64,000 nucleotides of DNA from AV69 sp963742315 (GTDB taxonomy: Bacteria > Verrucomicrobiota > Verrucomicrobiia > Chthoniobacterales > UBA10450), in NCBI GenBank assembly GCA_963742315.1, contig CAVULE010000015.1:186001-250000 (forward strand). Direction: 5' to 3'. The notes under the pieces are model-generated. The model did no database searches. It was not told the origin of the DNA and was given only the letters and a program-made list of their open reading frames with translations. Positions 26,595 through 35,593 of the stretch are shown here, in pieces; the stretch's first letter is position 1; every line of letters begins with the position of its first letter. A program made the position numbers and the translations under genes.

Positions 26595-27131
26595 TTAGGC
26601 TCTGGCCTCAGCCGGGGTCTTGGACATCGACAAGGTCGATATATCTTCTGCGCCGGCATTCTTGAAGATATCTTTCGCGCGATTTTTCTGGTCGCCATCG
26701 CGGGCGTCAACCGCGATTAGATAGTTGCCACTCTTGAGCTTGTCGTCGTAACGTCTGGCTTCGATCTCAGGGATTCCCATCCCCACCAAGCCACCTACTA
26801 AGCCGCCTGTTGTCGCTCCGACTGCCGTGCCGCCCAGCAGAGCCATGATAGGACCGGCCGCGATGAATGGACCGACTCCCGGGATCGCAAGCGCGCCGAC
26901 GCCAGCGAGCAGACCGAGCACTCCGCCCGTGACGCCGCCCGCGGTTGCACCGGTGGTCGCGCCCTCAGGCGCCTTGGTGGCTTTGACATGACCGATGTCA
27001 TGCTTGCCCTCGTTATCTGGCAACAGGATTGAAATTTCAGATGCGGGAAAGCCAGCGTCTTGCAAACCCTCGACGATTTGTTCCGCTTGTGAATGAGATT
27101 TTACGATACCGAATATTGATGTTTTTGACAT
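26595..27131 (-). CDS. YflT-like general stress protein with glycine zipper
   Basis: 178 residues. The N-terminal FGIVKSHSQAEQIVEGLQDA followed by FPASEISILLPDNE matches the heat-induced YflT fold; the centre is a long Gly/Ala hydrophobic zipper (GATTGATAGGVTGGVLGLLA and later GATTGGLVGGLVGMGIP), and the C-terminus repeats a YflT-like YLIAVDARDGDQKNRA strand-helix. It heads the 3' end of a minus-strand stress block with BON, DUF892 and a small membrane protein, spaced by 28-74 bp. Confidence 0.85.
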   Translation of the reverse strand: MSKTSIFGIVKSHSQAEQIVEGLQDAGFPASEISILLPDNEGKHDIGHVKATKAPEGATTGATAGGVTGGVLGLLAGVGALAIPGVGPFIAAGPIMALLGGTAVGATTGGLVGGLVGMGIPEIEARRYDDKLKSGNYLIAVDARDGDQKNRAKDIFKNAGAEDISTLSMSKTPAEARA

Positions 27132-27159
27132 GGGATTCCCTTGTTCCTTTGCTTGTTAG

Positions 27160-27537
27160 TTATTTCGAAGTCTTCACTTCGAGTTGGTTATTGATCTTTG
27201 CCTTGCCGGCTGCCGATTGGGCTAGCTCAGCGATTTTTGCTTTCTCCCCGTCGTTCTTGACGGGACCGCGCAACGTGACCGTTCCGTTGGCGGTGATAAT
27301 TTTCACATTCTTCGCCGTGGCGGAGAGTGAATCATCTTTGACCACGGCGCGGCGAATAGCCGCAGTCGTGTTCACATCGTCCTTGCTATTGGATTGATCG
27401 CCGGAAGTTTGTGTTTCGCTAGAGCGGTCGCGCTCGTTTGTTGCTGTGTTATCAGGTTCCGCCTTCTCATTGTCGGCAGCAAAAGCCGCTAAACTAAGTG
27501 CGCTAAGACAAGCTAATGCTAGTAAAGTTCGTTTCAT
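27160..27537 (-). CDS. BON-domain periplasmic protein
   Basis: 125 residues from the ATG at 27537, with a signal peptide (ALACLSALSLAAFAAD). After a Thr/Asp/Ser-rich linker comes a BON domain: AAIRRAVVKDDSLSATAKNV, ITANGTVTLRGPV and EKAKIAELAQSAAGKAKINN. BON proteins such as OsmY attach to phospholipid and are induced by osmotic stress. It lies between the YflT-like and DUF892 genes. Confidence 0.88.
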   Translation of the reverse strand: MKRTLLALACLSALSLAAFAADNEKAEPDNTATNERDRSSETQTSGDQSNSKDDVNTTAAIRRAVVKDDSLSATAKNVKIITANGTVTLRGPVKNDGEKAKIAELAQSAAGKAKINNQLEVKTSK

Positions 27538-27604
27538 GGGTCCTTTCGTTCGAGTTTGTGAGGGCGTCGGTATTGATCGCAACCGGTACACCCAAAGGTT
27601 TTAT

Positions 27605-28093
27605 TTATTTGGCTGCGACGTTAATTACGGATTTTGCCAGCTTGGTTAACTTTTTGTCTGTATCTGATTCCTCCGTCAAAGTAGTCTGAAGTAGCTGAAC
27701 ACCGTGCCGATCCCCCAGCAACTCGGCGTAGGTTCGAGCGCAACCGTAACCGGCCATCTCATAGTGTTCAACGCGCTGCGCTGCAGCAATTAGCCCCGCA
27801 TCGCGTACTTCGTCTTCAGCATCTTCTTCGATCATCTCGTCTCCCTCTTTAAGCACACCCTCCATGCCCTCGCATTTCGGGCCGCGGGTTGACTCATCGT
27901 GACTCGTTAAAATCTTTTCGAGACGCGCTACATGTTCCTTCGTCTGCTCGAAATGTTCTTGGAACCCCGTCGCAAGCTGTTCGTCAGTAGCGGCTTTAAC
28001 CATTTTCGGTAGCGCTTTTATAATCTGCTTCTCTGCGCTGTAGAGGTCCTTTAGTTCGTGAATGTATAGGTCTTTGAGTGTTTCTAGTTTCAT
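27605..28093 (-). CDS. DUF892 (YciE-like) ferritin-like protein
   Basis: 162 residues beginning LKDLYIHELKDLYSAEKQII, the DUF892 hallmark, with later EHYEMAGYGCARTYAELLG and a final LTKLAKSVINVAAK. The fold is a ferritin-like four-helix bundle with Glu/His metal ligands (E in HELKDLYSAEKQ, EHFEQTKEH, EHYEMAGY). E. coli YciE and YciF are stress proteins. The gene is the second of a minus-strand stress block. Confidence 0.9.
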   Translation of the reverse strand: MKLETLKDLYIHELKDLYSAEKQIIKALPKMVKAATDEQLATGFQEHFEQTKEHVARLEKILTSHDESTRGPKCEGMEGVLKEGDEMIEEDAEDEVRDAGLIAAAQRVEHYEMAGYGCARTYAELLGDRHGVQLLQTTLTEESDTDKKLTKLAKSVINVAAK

Positions 28094-28167
28094 ACGTGTG
28101 AAGTTAATATTGTTGGGTTTTGCTCGTAACTGTGTCTTCGATGAAGCGAGTCCGCTTCAAGAGTCTT

Positions 28168-28293
28168 TTATGTGCAACCTCGGAGCAGAAAGATTAGAAG
28201 CAAAATCGGAATCGGAATTCCGAGAAGCCAAAGTAAAATGTATCCAGTCGCTCCTGCTTGTTTGATCCTATTCGTTAGACGCATCTCAGACAT
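28168..28293 (-). CDS. Very small membrane protein
   Basis: 41 residues (start at 28293; an alternative ATG at 28284 gives 38). It ends TGYILLWLLGIPIPILLLIF LLRGCT, a single hydrophobic helix with a Pro pair and a C-terminal Cys, and has a basic N-terminus (MRLTNRIKQAGA). The function is unknown. The upstream region of this gene is repeat B copy 2, shared with the secreted protein at 9768-11577. The gene precedes the DUF892 gene by 74 bp on the same strand. Confidence 0.65.
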   Translation of the reverse strand: MSEMRLTNRIKQAGATGYILLWLLGIPIPILLLIFLLRGCT

Positions 28294-28327
28294 CCTTAAC
28301 GTTATTGATTTGGAACTCTTCGTTATG

Positions 28328-28584
28328 CACGTGAACTTGCTTTGATTGCTGAAACACACAATCGGGACAACGAATGATTATCTAATCAGGAAAAATCCGA
28401 TACTACAGAAGCCGATTTCGACCTCACGATTCAGGGATTGCTCAGGCCGTCGGTAGTATCTCAGAGATTAAAAGTGGGCGGCTACAGGATACATTCTTAT
28501 CTGGCTAGATCTTCCAATCCCTATTTGCTCGTGATTTTTCCCTGCGCGGTTGTACGTATCTGCTCGGCTTATACTTAACGCGCA
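28328..28584 (+). repeat. Intergenic repeat B, copy 2 (upstream of the small membrane protein)
   Basis: Matches 11607-11847 end to end, in the same orientation, with several small indels. It occupies the 5' region of the minus-strand gene at 28168-28293. The right end also faces the plus-strand CsbD gene, so it could carry divergent promoters. Nothing else is recognised between 28585 and 28774. Confidence 0.75.
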
Positions 28585-28774
28585 AGATGCGGCACCGGGC
28601 GGATCAGGCTTGTAAAACGATGTTCCTTTCAAGCTACCTGGAACGCGGCACGGACGGCAGATCTCTAGTCGGTTTGGAGCACGCGGAGATCGACGGTTAT
28701 TGCTTGTAAGGTTCCAGCCGCTACTAGTTCACGATCACAAAACCGCACGCGATCGGAAATGCGAATCAACATTT

Positions 28775-28954
28775 ATGGACTCAAGCACACACAATAAAGT
28801 AGAAGGTACGGCGAAAGAGGCCGTCGGCAAAGTCAAAGAGAAAACCGGCAAAGCGATCGGGAACCAAGACTTGGAGGACCGCGGCACCGCAGAAAAGGTT
28901 GGCGGTAAAGCAGAGCGGAAAGTCGGCGACGTGAAAAAGGTCTTTGGAAAATAA
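28775..28954 (+). CDS. CsbD-family stress protein
   Basis: 59 residues from the ATG at 28775. The sequence is the CsbD repeat: NKVEGTAKEAVGKVKEKTGK, AIGNQDLEDRGTAEKVGGKA, ERKVGDVKKVFGK. CsbD proteins are small, disordered or helical and belong to the sigma-B regulon in Bacillus; their role is unknown. The start is set by the family, which begins here; a longer frame to 28700 adds unrelated residues. A strong hairpin follows the stop. Confidence 0.92.
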   Translation: MDSSTHNKVEGTAKEAVGKVKEKTGKAIGNQDLEDRGTAEKVGGKAERKVGDVKKVFGK

Positions 28955-28978
28955 GTAAACGCGCGCTCTTAGCTGATT

Positions 28979-29010
28979 GCGCCCCGCGTACGAAAGACGC
29001 GGGGCGCCTT
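28979..29010 (+). terminator. GC-rich terminator hairpin after CsbD
   Basis: GCGCCCCGCGT pairs with ACGCGGGGCGC (11 bp) around ACGAAAG. The following T tract is poor (CTTGT). Confidence 0.6.
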
Positions 29011-29210
29011 GTGCACAGCCGATGCACCGCTTCCGGACAAAAATTAGCGATGCCTCGCATGCTCGCGCTCTATGAAGAACCAAATTGCTACAAACCCCGC
29101 CTATAGAAGAGTGGTTGCTGCGTTAGACGGACTGCGAAAAGCGTTACGACAATTTAATTAAATCGACGGGCGCCACCAACGATTTACGCCTCGCCTCCAC
29201 AGTTGCAATA

Positions 29211-29894
29211 TTGAAGGGTGAAGTAGAACAGCGTAGACGCTTGGAGGTCGAGTTGCTAACGGCAGTGGAAAGCGAACGTCAACGGATTGGGCAAGATTTG
29301 CACGACGATCTTTGCCAGCAGCTCGGCGCAATCGCACTCCTAATTGGTTCTCTGGCAAAGGAAGTAAGCGTGTTAGACGAGAAATTAGGCCAAAAACTGG
29401 GAAGAATACCTTCACTAGTAACTGAGACCATCCAAAGCTGCCGTAATCTTGCGAGAGGGCTGCATCCAGTAACGCTTGCATCAGCCGGTTTGCCTGCAGC
29501 CCTGGAAGAACTCGCTACGAGAGTACCAGCCGATGTGAATTTTCATTGGCCTCGTTCTGAGAGGATCGACTTTGAGCCGATGCTGGCGCTTCACCTGTAT
29601 CGGATAGCGGAAGAGGCAGTCACAAATGCGGTGAAACATGCAGGAGCCAATAGCATCACGATCAAGCTAGCAATCCTCGCCGGGCGGCCCGTTCTGGAAA
29701 TAGCAGACGATGGCAAGGGAATCGGTGAGAGGCTGAAAACCGAGGGAATGGGGCTGAGGAACATGCAATATAGAGCAAGCGTCGTTGGAGGAAAACTTAC
29801 AGTCGAGGCACGCAAGGGCGGAGGAACTCGTGTTTGTTGTACTTTGCCCCTTCGCAAATCAGTTCTGCGTCCGCTAAAGCCAAAGACTGAATGA
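29211..29894 (+). CDS. Sensorless NarL-type histidine kinase (HisKA_3-HATPase)
   Basis: 227 residues. The N-terminus is a short coiled coil, then HisKA_3 with GQDLHDDLCQQLGAI (His about residue 31), NLARGLHPVTL, the N-box NAVKHAG, DDGKGIG and the GLRNMQYRASVVGG box. The layout parallels the C-terminus of the CheB-CheR kinase. The start is a TTG at 29211; the frame is open upstream for about 28 more codons without a usual start. No sensor domain precedes it, so it may be an N-terminally truncated PAS kinase or a soluble kinase served by another protein. The gene is followed 32 bp later by the small basic-protein gene, and its last ~45 bp recur at 9.48 kb. Confidence 0.85.
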   Translation: MKGEVEQRRRLEVELLTAVESERQRIGQDLHDDLCQQLGAIALLIGSLAKEVSVLDEKLGQKLGRIPSLVTETIQSCRNLARGLHPVTLASAGLPAALEELATRVPADVNFHWPRSERIDFEPMLALHLYRIAEEAVTNAVKHAGANSITIKLAILAGRPVLEIADDGKGIGERLKTEGMGLRNMQYRASVVGGKLTVEARKGGGTRVCCTLPLRKSVLRPLKPKTE

Positions 29895-29926
29895 AGTGCG
29901 AAATCCGAGCAAAACGGGAAAGACCA

Positions 29927-30175
29927 ATGCGAACCAAACGATCACGAAAGACGAGTAAACGCACTGTCATACAGCCACGCAAAGGCGATCGACGCTACGT
30001 CAGACGTAACAAAGCCGGTCAATTCAAGAAAGAGGTTAACGCGGGCCGATCACTTGCGGCAGATCGGCGCAGAAAGGCGGAGACAAAAGTGGCTAAGGGC
30101 CAGGGCGATCGTGGAGACACCAAACCCAGCGGCAATGTCTTTGGACGTTTCGTACAAAACCTGTCCCGTGATTAG
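29927..30175 (+). CDS. Small basic protein, copy 2 (paralogue of 9150-9398)
   Basis: 82 residues from the ATG at 29927, which aligns with the start of copy 1; a GGAAAGA Shine-Dalgarno lies just upstream. It starts MRTKRSRKTSKRTVIQPRKG and continues YVRRNKAGQFKKEV, then DRRRKAETKVAKGQGDRGDT. It is 32 bp downstream of the histidine kinase, with which it may be co-transcribed. Strong conservation between copies, including the basic blocks, supports a real protein. Function unknown. Confidence 0.78.
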   Translation: MRTKRSRKTSKRTVIQPRKGDRRYVRRNKAGQFKKEVNAGRSLAADRRRKAETKVAKGQGDRGDTKPSGNVFGRFVQNLSRD

Positions 30176-30326
30176 GACCCCGTGTTTGGATTATCAGTCA
30201 GTTCGCGTAGGGCCCGGACTGCGAACATCCGAGGGCAGGCCGGATATTGTGTGGCGAGTAGGGCCTTGCGAGGCGGCGCTTGACCGGCGGGTCTGGTTGA
30301 AAATACGGCGCGAGTCGGGATAAACC

Positions 30327-31570
30327 GTGAATCAGAAAATCCTTTCCGAACTCGGTGATTACCTGATAGCACACCGCGAGGAAATCATCGGCGAATGGCT
30401 TCGAGCGGTTGAAGAGGATCCCGACATTCGCGCTCTGGACCATCTAAAAGACAAAAAGGAGCTCCTCGATCATCTGCCAGACCTGTGTCAGAACCTGGCG
30501 GAGCTCCTAAAGTCTCCGCAATCGGATCAAAACCGCGCCAAGATTTCTCGCGTCGCACGAGTGCATGGCAAGCATCGCTGGCGACAAGGGTACAGGCTCG
30601 AGGAAGTCATACGCGAGACCAGCATCGTCCGAAGAATTATTTCCCATAATTGGCTAGATGCGTACGCCCGGAAAGTGCCAAAGTTGGACAGCGGAACTCG
30701 AAGAGCAGCGGAAAATATCATTCACCGGTCCGTGGACGATGTCATTAGTGACTCGGCCGAGCAGTTTGTCGAAGAACAGCTAAAAGCCACCAGTCACTTA
30801 AATTCGCAGCTGGCCGACGCCCTTGCCGACGTGCGTCTCCAGAAGGCGGCGGCCAACGCGGCCAATGACGCCAAGGATAGATTCCTGGCAATGCTTAGTC
30901 ACGAGCTGCGCACGCCGCTTAATCCGATCCTGCTCTGGGCTAGTGCCATTCTTGAGGAAGAGCAAACGGCCCCATCGCTGAAAGAGGATATTCAGATGGT
31001 TCGCCACAACGTGGAAGTGGAAGCCAGTTTAATAGACGACTTGCTTGACGTCGCGCGAATTACAGGCGGGAAGTTAAAGCTACATTTGCAGCTCTCCGAC
31101 GCAGCCGCACTCTTCCGGGATGCGCTGGAAATGGTGAAGGCCGAGTCGGTGCGAAAACAACAAGAGATATGCGTTGAACTGGGCGCCACAAACCACTGCG
31201 TGATGGTCGATCGGGCGCGTATTGAGCAGGTATTTTGGAACGTGTTAAAAAATGCTCAGAAGTTTACACCCGAAGGCGGGACAATTTCCGTGCGGTCGTT
31301 TAATGAAGGCAAAGAAAAAGTATCTTTTGAGATCACAGACAGCGGGAAGGGAATTGAACCGGACCTTCTGCCGAAGATATTTGAAATGTTTCAACAAGGG
31401 GCGGAGGGCCAGTGGGAGGTCTTGGTCTGGGATTGGCAATCTCTAAAGCAATCATCGAGAGCCATGGCGGCAAGATTTATGCGTCGAGTAAAGGAAGCAG
31501 AACTGGCGCTACCTTTACGATCGAGCTTAAGACTGCGCAAAAGGAAGCGCCCTTACCTTCGTCCTCGTAA
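30327..31570 (+). pseudogene. RsbRD-type histidine kinase with a C-terminal frameshift
   Basis: Starts at a GTG (30327). The N-terminal ~170 residues match RsbRD_N (HREEIIGEWLRAVEEDPDIR and RLEEVIRETSIVRRII), an environmental stress sensor module. A HisKA domain follows (FLAMLSHELRTPLNPIL) and then HATPase (NVLKNAQKFTPEGG, DSGKGIEPDLLPKIFEMFQQ). Near 31405 the frame slips: the expected G2-box GLGLGLAISKAIIESHGGK and GSRTGATFTIEL appear in the next frame, ending at 31570. A single missing G in the GGGCC run explains it. Without the shift the kinase would be complete. It may be a sequencing error or a real knockout; the annotated frame alone runs on to 31607 with unrelated residues. Confidence 0.75.
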
Positions 31571-31823
31571 TTCAGCGCTAAAACGGGTTTTTTTAAGGGA
31601 GGACTGATTTTTTATCGCGCTTTGGGCAATAGTCCTCTCAACGATGCAGATCCTTGTCGCCGCAAGGTTCAAGGTATGTGGCCGGTGTTGCGTGAGAATG
31701 GACTCAGCTGCGCCGGCGTAAATCGTCGGGGCTACGACCAACGCATACAAATCGGGAAATCACATCATCGCTTCCCTTTCAACTCCGCGAGTTTGGTTCC
31801 TGCAATGCGGTGCGCCAAGAGGC
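31571..31823. other. Intergenic region, nothing recognised
   Basis: No convincing frame or RNA was seen between the kinase and the terminator at 31824. Confidence 0.5.
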
Positions 31824-31850
31824 AACACCGAGGCCGAACGGTGTTTTTTT
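31824..31850 (+). terminator. Rho-independent terminator
   Basis: AACACCG (31824-31830) pairs with CGGTGTT (31839-31845) around AGGCCGAA and runs into seven or more T. It probably ends transcription from the kinase genes upstream and isolates the YihY gene. Confidence 0.8.
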
Positions 31851-31927
31851 GAGTTTTCCTGCAGCCGCGTGCCCCATCCATCCTAGCGCCTTCGATGAAG
31901 CGAATGTAACGCGAGGAGGATATCGCG

Positions 31928-32848
31928 ATGGGTAAACGTACATCATTTTTCGGCAATTCATTTGGTCTGCTTAAACAAACCTTTTCGGAGTGGCTGGAGG
32001 ACAAAGCGCCACAATTAGGCGCTGCTCTCGCCTATTATACTGTGTTCTCGCTGGCGCCGCTCGTCCTCGTGTTGCTCGCGATCGTAGGCCTGATCTTCCG
32101 TAACGATCCGGGCGGTGCATGGAACAAGATCACCGAGCAAATGAGCTATTTTCTCGATAAAAGTGCAGTCGAGGTCGTGCAAAACATTGCGCAAAAGGCA
32201 GCCCAACCGAACAAGAGCTTGGCGGCCACGATTATCGGGATTCTCCTCGCCCTTTTCGGCGCAAGCGGTGTCTTCGGGCAATTGCAGGATGCGCTTAACA
32301 CTATCTGGGGCGTGAAGGCTAAGCCGGGCGGAGGCATTTGGGGGTTTTTGCGCTCTCGTTTCCTTTCGTTCGCGATGGTGGGTGGCGTTTGTTTTCTGCT
32401 TCTCGTTTCCCTCACATTGGAAACCGTACTGAAAGGCTTCAGCCATTACATTCAAGGGGCGTTGCCCGGCGGAATTGTGATCGCGATGGCGGTCTATTGG
32501 ATTTTTGACCTGGCGGTAGTCATTCTCCTCTTCGCTACCATCTTTAAGTTTCTACCAGACGCAAAAATTCAGTGGCGCGACGTATGGATTGGGGCAGGTA
32601 TGACGGCAATATTTTTCGCGATCGGAAAATGGGCACTCGGTCTATATCTTGGCAGCGGGAGTGCCGCGTCAGCTTACGGAGCAGCCAGTTCCTTAATTAC
32701 ACTCCTTCTATGGGTTTATTATTCTTCGCAGATACTTCTCTTCGGCGCTGAATTTACTCAAGTCTACGCTAACCAAGCTGGTCGCGGTGTTGCGCCTGAT
32801 GAACACGCGATTCGCGTGGAGACGAAAGAAGTAGAGTCCCGCGGTTAG
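31928..32848 (+). CDS. YihY/BrkB-family membrane protein
   Basis: 306 residues with six predicted transmembrane helices. Family features are the N-terminal PQLGAALAYYTVFSLAPLVL, SGVFGQLQDALNTIWGV, FLPDAKIQWRDVWIGA and the final SSLITLLLWVYYSSQILLFG AEFTQVY. Members are polytopic inner-membrane proteins, once mis-assigned as RNase BN; the function is unknown. A GAGGAGGA Shine-Dalgarno lies about 5 bp before the ATG. It is transcribed alone after the terminator. Confidence 0.92.
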   Translation: MGKRTSFFGNSFGLLKQTFSEWLEDKAPQLGAALAYYTVFSLAPLVLVLLAIVGLIFRNDPGGAWNKITEQMSYFLDKSAVEVVQNIAQKAAQPNKSLAATIIGILLALFGASGVFGQLQDALNTIWGVKAKPGGGIWGFLRSRFLSFAMVGGVCFLLLVSLTLETVLKGFSHYIQGALPGGIVIAMAVYWIFDLAVVILLFATIFKFLPDAKIQWRDVWIGAGMTAIFFAIGKWALGLYLGSGSAASAYGAASSLITLLLWVYYSSQILLFGAEFTQVYANQAGRGVAPDEHAIRVETKEVESRG

Positions 32849-32954
32849 GAGTGCGGCTCCGGTCGGTGCTGTGGCTGTGAAAGACTTGGTATGCAGCAAC
32901 CGGTCTCAGTAATTGCGACAGCCAAAACGCAGGCCGGGCGCGTAACTACGCTAT

Positions 32955-33224
32955 ATGATGACTGGAACAACGGTAGATAGACGGTATGATCACAGGGAGG
33001 GCAGACTCGCCAAGGTCATAGAAGAACAGACGGCCAAGCTTCCCTCAGACACCTTTCTTTGGGCTGCGGGCGGGTCGATTGCGGCCTCCCTCACACTCAA
33101 ACTAATTGGACGGGATAAAGACGCTGTGTTCGTAGGCCAATGGGCGCCAACATTCCTGATTCTGGGCCTCTATAACAAGCTCGTGAAGCAGCTTGGGTCG
33201 GACCGCACCGAAAACCAACTTTAG
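32955..33224 (+). CDS. Small conserved membrane protein
   Basis: 89 residues. A polar N-terminus leads to KVIEEQTAKLPSDTFLWAAG and two hydrophobic helices (SIAASLTLKLIG and QWAPTFLILGLYNKLVKQLG). The sequence looks strongly constrained and I have the impression of near-identical proteins in other soil bacteria, but no family name can be given. It lies alone downstream of YihY. Confidence 0.65.
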   Translation: MMTGTTVDRRYDHREGRLAKVIEEQTAKLPSDTFLWAAGGSIAASLTLKLIGRDKDAVFVGQWAPTFLILGLYNKLVKQLGSDRTENQL

Positions 33225-33329
33225 TGTTGGGCAAGGCAGACGGTTACAAGTTGCGCTTCCAGCTATAACGCTAATCCATAATGCGTGGGTTTCCGTTTTA
33301 CTTTTCCTAAGGATGAATCCGGAGTAAAT

Positions 33330-33470
33330 GGGGGCAAGCGGTCGGCAACATGTTTCAGCGTGGGTGCAACCTCCGGATAATAACCAGCGTACTAATCATA
33401 TGGATAGTAGACGTAATAAGGATAGTAATCCCACGGATAAGCGCCTAGTTCAAATCCCTACCCATCAGCC
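33330..33470 (-). pseudogene. Tyr-rich protein remnant
   Basis: On the minus strand a frame reads LGAYPWDYYPYYVYYPYD, a stop, then YAGYYPEVAP. Tyr/Pro/Gly-rich tails like this occur in secreted or surface proteins. The stop and lack of a start suggest decay; no family is assigned. Confidence 0.25.
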
Positions 33471-33508
33471 AGACGACTGCACTGTGCTCCGTAAGCGAAG
33501 CTATTGTA

Positions 33509-33808
33509 ATGAATAAACAAAATAGAAAACTCTGGGCGTACGCTGCTATGGCTATCGCGCTTTCACTATCACCGTTAGCGGCGTACGGGCAAACGTCCGC
33601 TTCGCCGGCGACCAACGCGACCACGTCCAGCCAAACAACTGTGGCTGATGATCGTGGAGACCGTCGCGAGCATCACAATTACGGCTGGATCGGACTACTC
33701 GGCTTGCTTGGTCTGACAGGCTTGATGCGTAAACGCCACGATGGTCGTCACGTCGACTACTCGGATCGGACGGACAGTCGTCGGTCGATGGCGGGCTCGC
33801 ATAGCTAA
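33509..33808 (+). CDS. WGxxGxxG-type secreted protein
   Basis: 99 residues. A signal peptide (MAIALSLSPLAAYGQ) is followed by a Ser/Thr-rich linker, then HHNYGWIGLLGLLGLTGLMR, the glycine-leucine sorting-like motif of WGxxGxxG-CTERM proteins, and a basic tail (KRHDGRH) followed by a short Ser/Arg stretch. In this group the C-terminal motif is thought to direct processing or membrane retention. No dedicated processing enzyme is adjacent, but a CAAX-type protease lies at 38300. The gene precedes the alcohol dehydrogenase by 32 bp. Confidence 0.75.
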   Translation: MNKQNRKLWAYAAMAIALSLSPLAAYGQTSASPATNATTSSQTTVADDRGDRREHHNYGWIGLLGLLGLTGLMRKRHDGRHVDYSDRTDSRRSMAGSHS

Positions 33809-33840
33809 CAACAGATCACTCCGCGGCCCACCGTTCGATT

Positions 33841-35022
33841 ATGAGAGCATTGGTTTGGCATGGCAAAGGTGATGTGCGCTGCGATACCGTTCCCGATCCA
33901 ACGATCGAGGACCCGCGTGATGTGATCGTCAAGATCACTTCCACGGCGATCTGTGGATCGGATTTGCATCTTTACGATGGGTATATGCCCACGATGGAGG
34001 ATGGCGACATCCTCGGCCATGAGCCGATGGGCGAAGTGGTCGAAGTCGGTGCCGCGATTACTAAATTCGGGATAGGCGATCGGATCGTGGTCCCGTTTAC
34101 CATTGCGTGTGGCTCCTGCTTCTTCTGCGAGAAGGAACTTTATTCGTGCTGCGACACGACTAATCGGGATGCAGAGAAGGCCGCGAAAATGATGGGCCAT
34201 GCGCCAGCAGGTTTGTTCGGTTACTCGCATTTGACGGGGCATTATCCTGGAGGGCAGGCGGAATATTTGCGGGTGCCTTTCGCTGATGTGAGCCCCATCA
34301 AGATCGAGAACGATTCGCTAACTGACGAGCAGGTTCTTTTCCTTTCCGATATTTTCCCGACCGGTTACATGGCGGCGGAAAATGCCGGCATCGAAGCGGG
34401 GGACACCGTGGCGGTGTGGGGTTGTGGGCCCGTGGGTCAATTTGCACTTCAAAGTGCATGGATGTTTGGCGCGGGCCGTGTGATCGCGATCGACCGAGTG
34501 CCGGAAAGACTGATAATGGCGTCCAAGTACGGGCGCACGGAGGTGATCAATTTCGAAAAAATCGAGGGCGGTGTGTATGACAAGCTTCAAGAGATGACGA
34601 ACGGCCGCGGGCCGGATCGCTGCATCGACGCGGTCGGCGCGGAGGCGCACGGGGGCGGCGCGTTCGACGCAGTTTTGGACAAAGCAAAAGCCACCGTCAT
34701 GCTAGCGACCGATCGAGCGCATGTGTTGCGAGAGGCGATCATGTGCTGCCGCAAAGGGGGCACCATCTCAATCCCCGGCGTTTATGTGGGCTTCCTCGAT
34801 AAGGTGCCGATGGGGGCTGCGATGAACAAAGGCCTGACGCTGAAGATGGGTCAAACCCACGTGAAGCGTTATCTTCCTGAGCTTCTCGGAAAGATTGACT
34901 CAGGCGAGATCGATCCGTCGTTCGTCATTACACATAATCGACCACTTGAGGAAGGGCCTGAGCTTTACCGCACTTTTCGCGACAAGGAAGACGGTTGCAT
35001 TAAAGTGGTATTGAAGCCGTAA
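33841..35022 (+). CDS. Zinc-dependent alcohol dehydrogenase (MDR, formaldehyde dehydrogenase-like)
   Basis: 393 residues. MDR fold with catalytic-zinc ligands Cys in STAICGSDLHLYDG and His in ILGHEPMGEV, and the structural-zinc Cys cluster CGSCFFCEKELYSCC. The nucleotide-binding motif GCGPVGQFA lies mid-protein, and the C-terminal half reads GGTISIPGVYVGFLDKVPMG. The subgroup resembles glutathione-independent formaldehyde dehydrogenase and similar enzymes; substrate not determined. It is probably co-transcribed with the WGxxGxxG gene. Confidence 0.9.
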   Translation: MRALVWHGKGDVRCDTVPDPTIEDPRDVIVKITSTAICGSDLHLYDGYMPTMEDGDILGHEPMGEVVEVGAAITKFGIGDRIVVPFTIACGSCFFCEKELYSCCDTTNRDAEKAAKMMGHAPAGLFGYSHLTGHYPGGQAEYLRVPFADVSPIKIENDSLTDEQVLFLSDIFPTGYMAAENAGIEAGDTVAVWGCGPVGQFALQSAWMFGAGRVIAIDRVPERLIMASKYGRTEVINFEKIEGGVYDKLQEMTNGRGPDRCIDAVGAEAHGGGAFDAVLDKAKATVMLATDRAHVLREAIMCCRKGGTISIPGVYVGFLDKVPMGAAMNKGLTLKMGQTHVKRYLPELLGKIDSGEIDPSFVITHNRPLEEGPELYRTFRDKEDGCIKVVLKP

Positions 35023-35486
35023 TCTTGCGTTCGGTGAGCGCGGGCGACGAGTGCGCCGGCAACGCGATATACTTTTTGACTGCTTAGCGATTTCCCCCCC
35101 GGCGTGGCGGCCGCTCAGCATAGGGTAGCATCCACGTGGCGCCTACGTGGCTTCGGCCGACGTAAGCGAATTTCTCCAACAGAGCCTGGCGTGCGCCGGT
35201 TCAGGTAGTCAAATCCATTGAAATGAAGAAACCGGGCTTTGCGAAAAATGTTTCGTCTCGTCCCGTCGGAGGAAGCCGCCCTAAAACGGATGTGCCAATC
35301 ATTCCAACCGATCAGCGGAGGATGTAGATAAACTTCCGCGTTGTGCGCGAGCAGGTATGAGTAATTTCCGATCCCTCCTGAGCAAATGCTACTGGAACGT
35401 GTCATTCTTATGCTACCATTGCGCTACAACTTTTGGCAGCATGAAAATAAACGCTTCATTAGCATTTACCTGGGAAAATGCAGTTT
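35023..35486. other. Intergenic stretch, nothing recognised
   Basis: Only a short imperfect palindrome around CCACGTGGCGCCTACGTGG (about 35131-35149) was seen. No frame was convincing. Confidence 0.5.
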
Positions 35487-35559
<73 letters not shown>

Positions 35560-35593
35560 TTCTTCGGGTTGCTTCGGTTTCGGAGATGACTGT

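Noticed and set aside
29072..29161. 29-residue frame MKNQIATNPAYRRVVAALDG upstream of the sensorless kinase
   Set aside because: No ribosome binding site, no homologue recognised and a short length; chance is likely.
35115..35405. 96-residue minus-strand frame before tRNA-Lys
   Set aside because: No recognisable sequence pattern or ribosome binding site.
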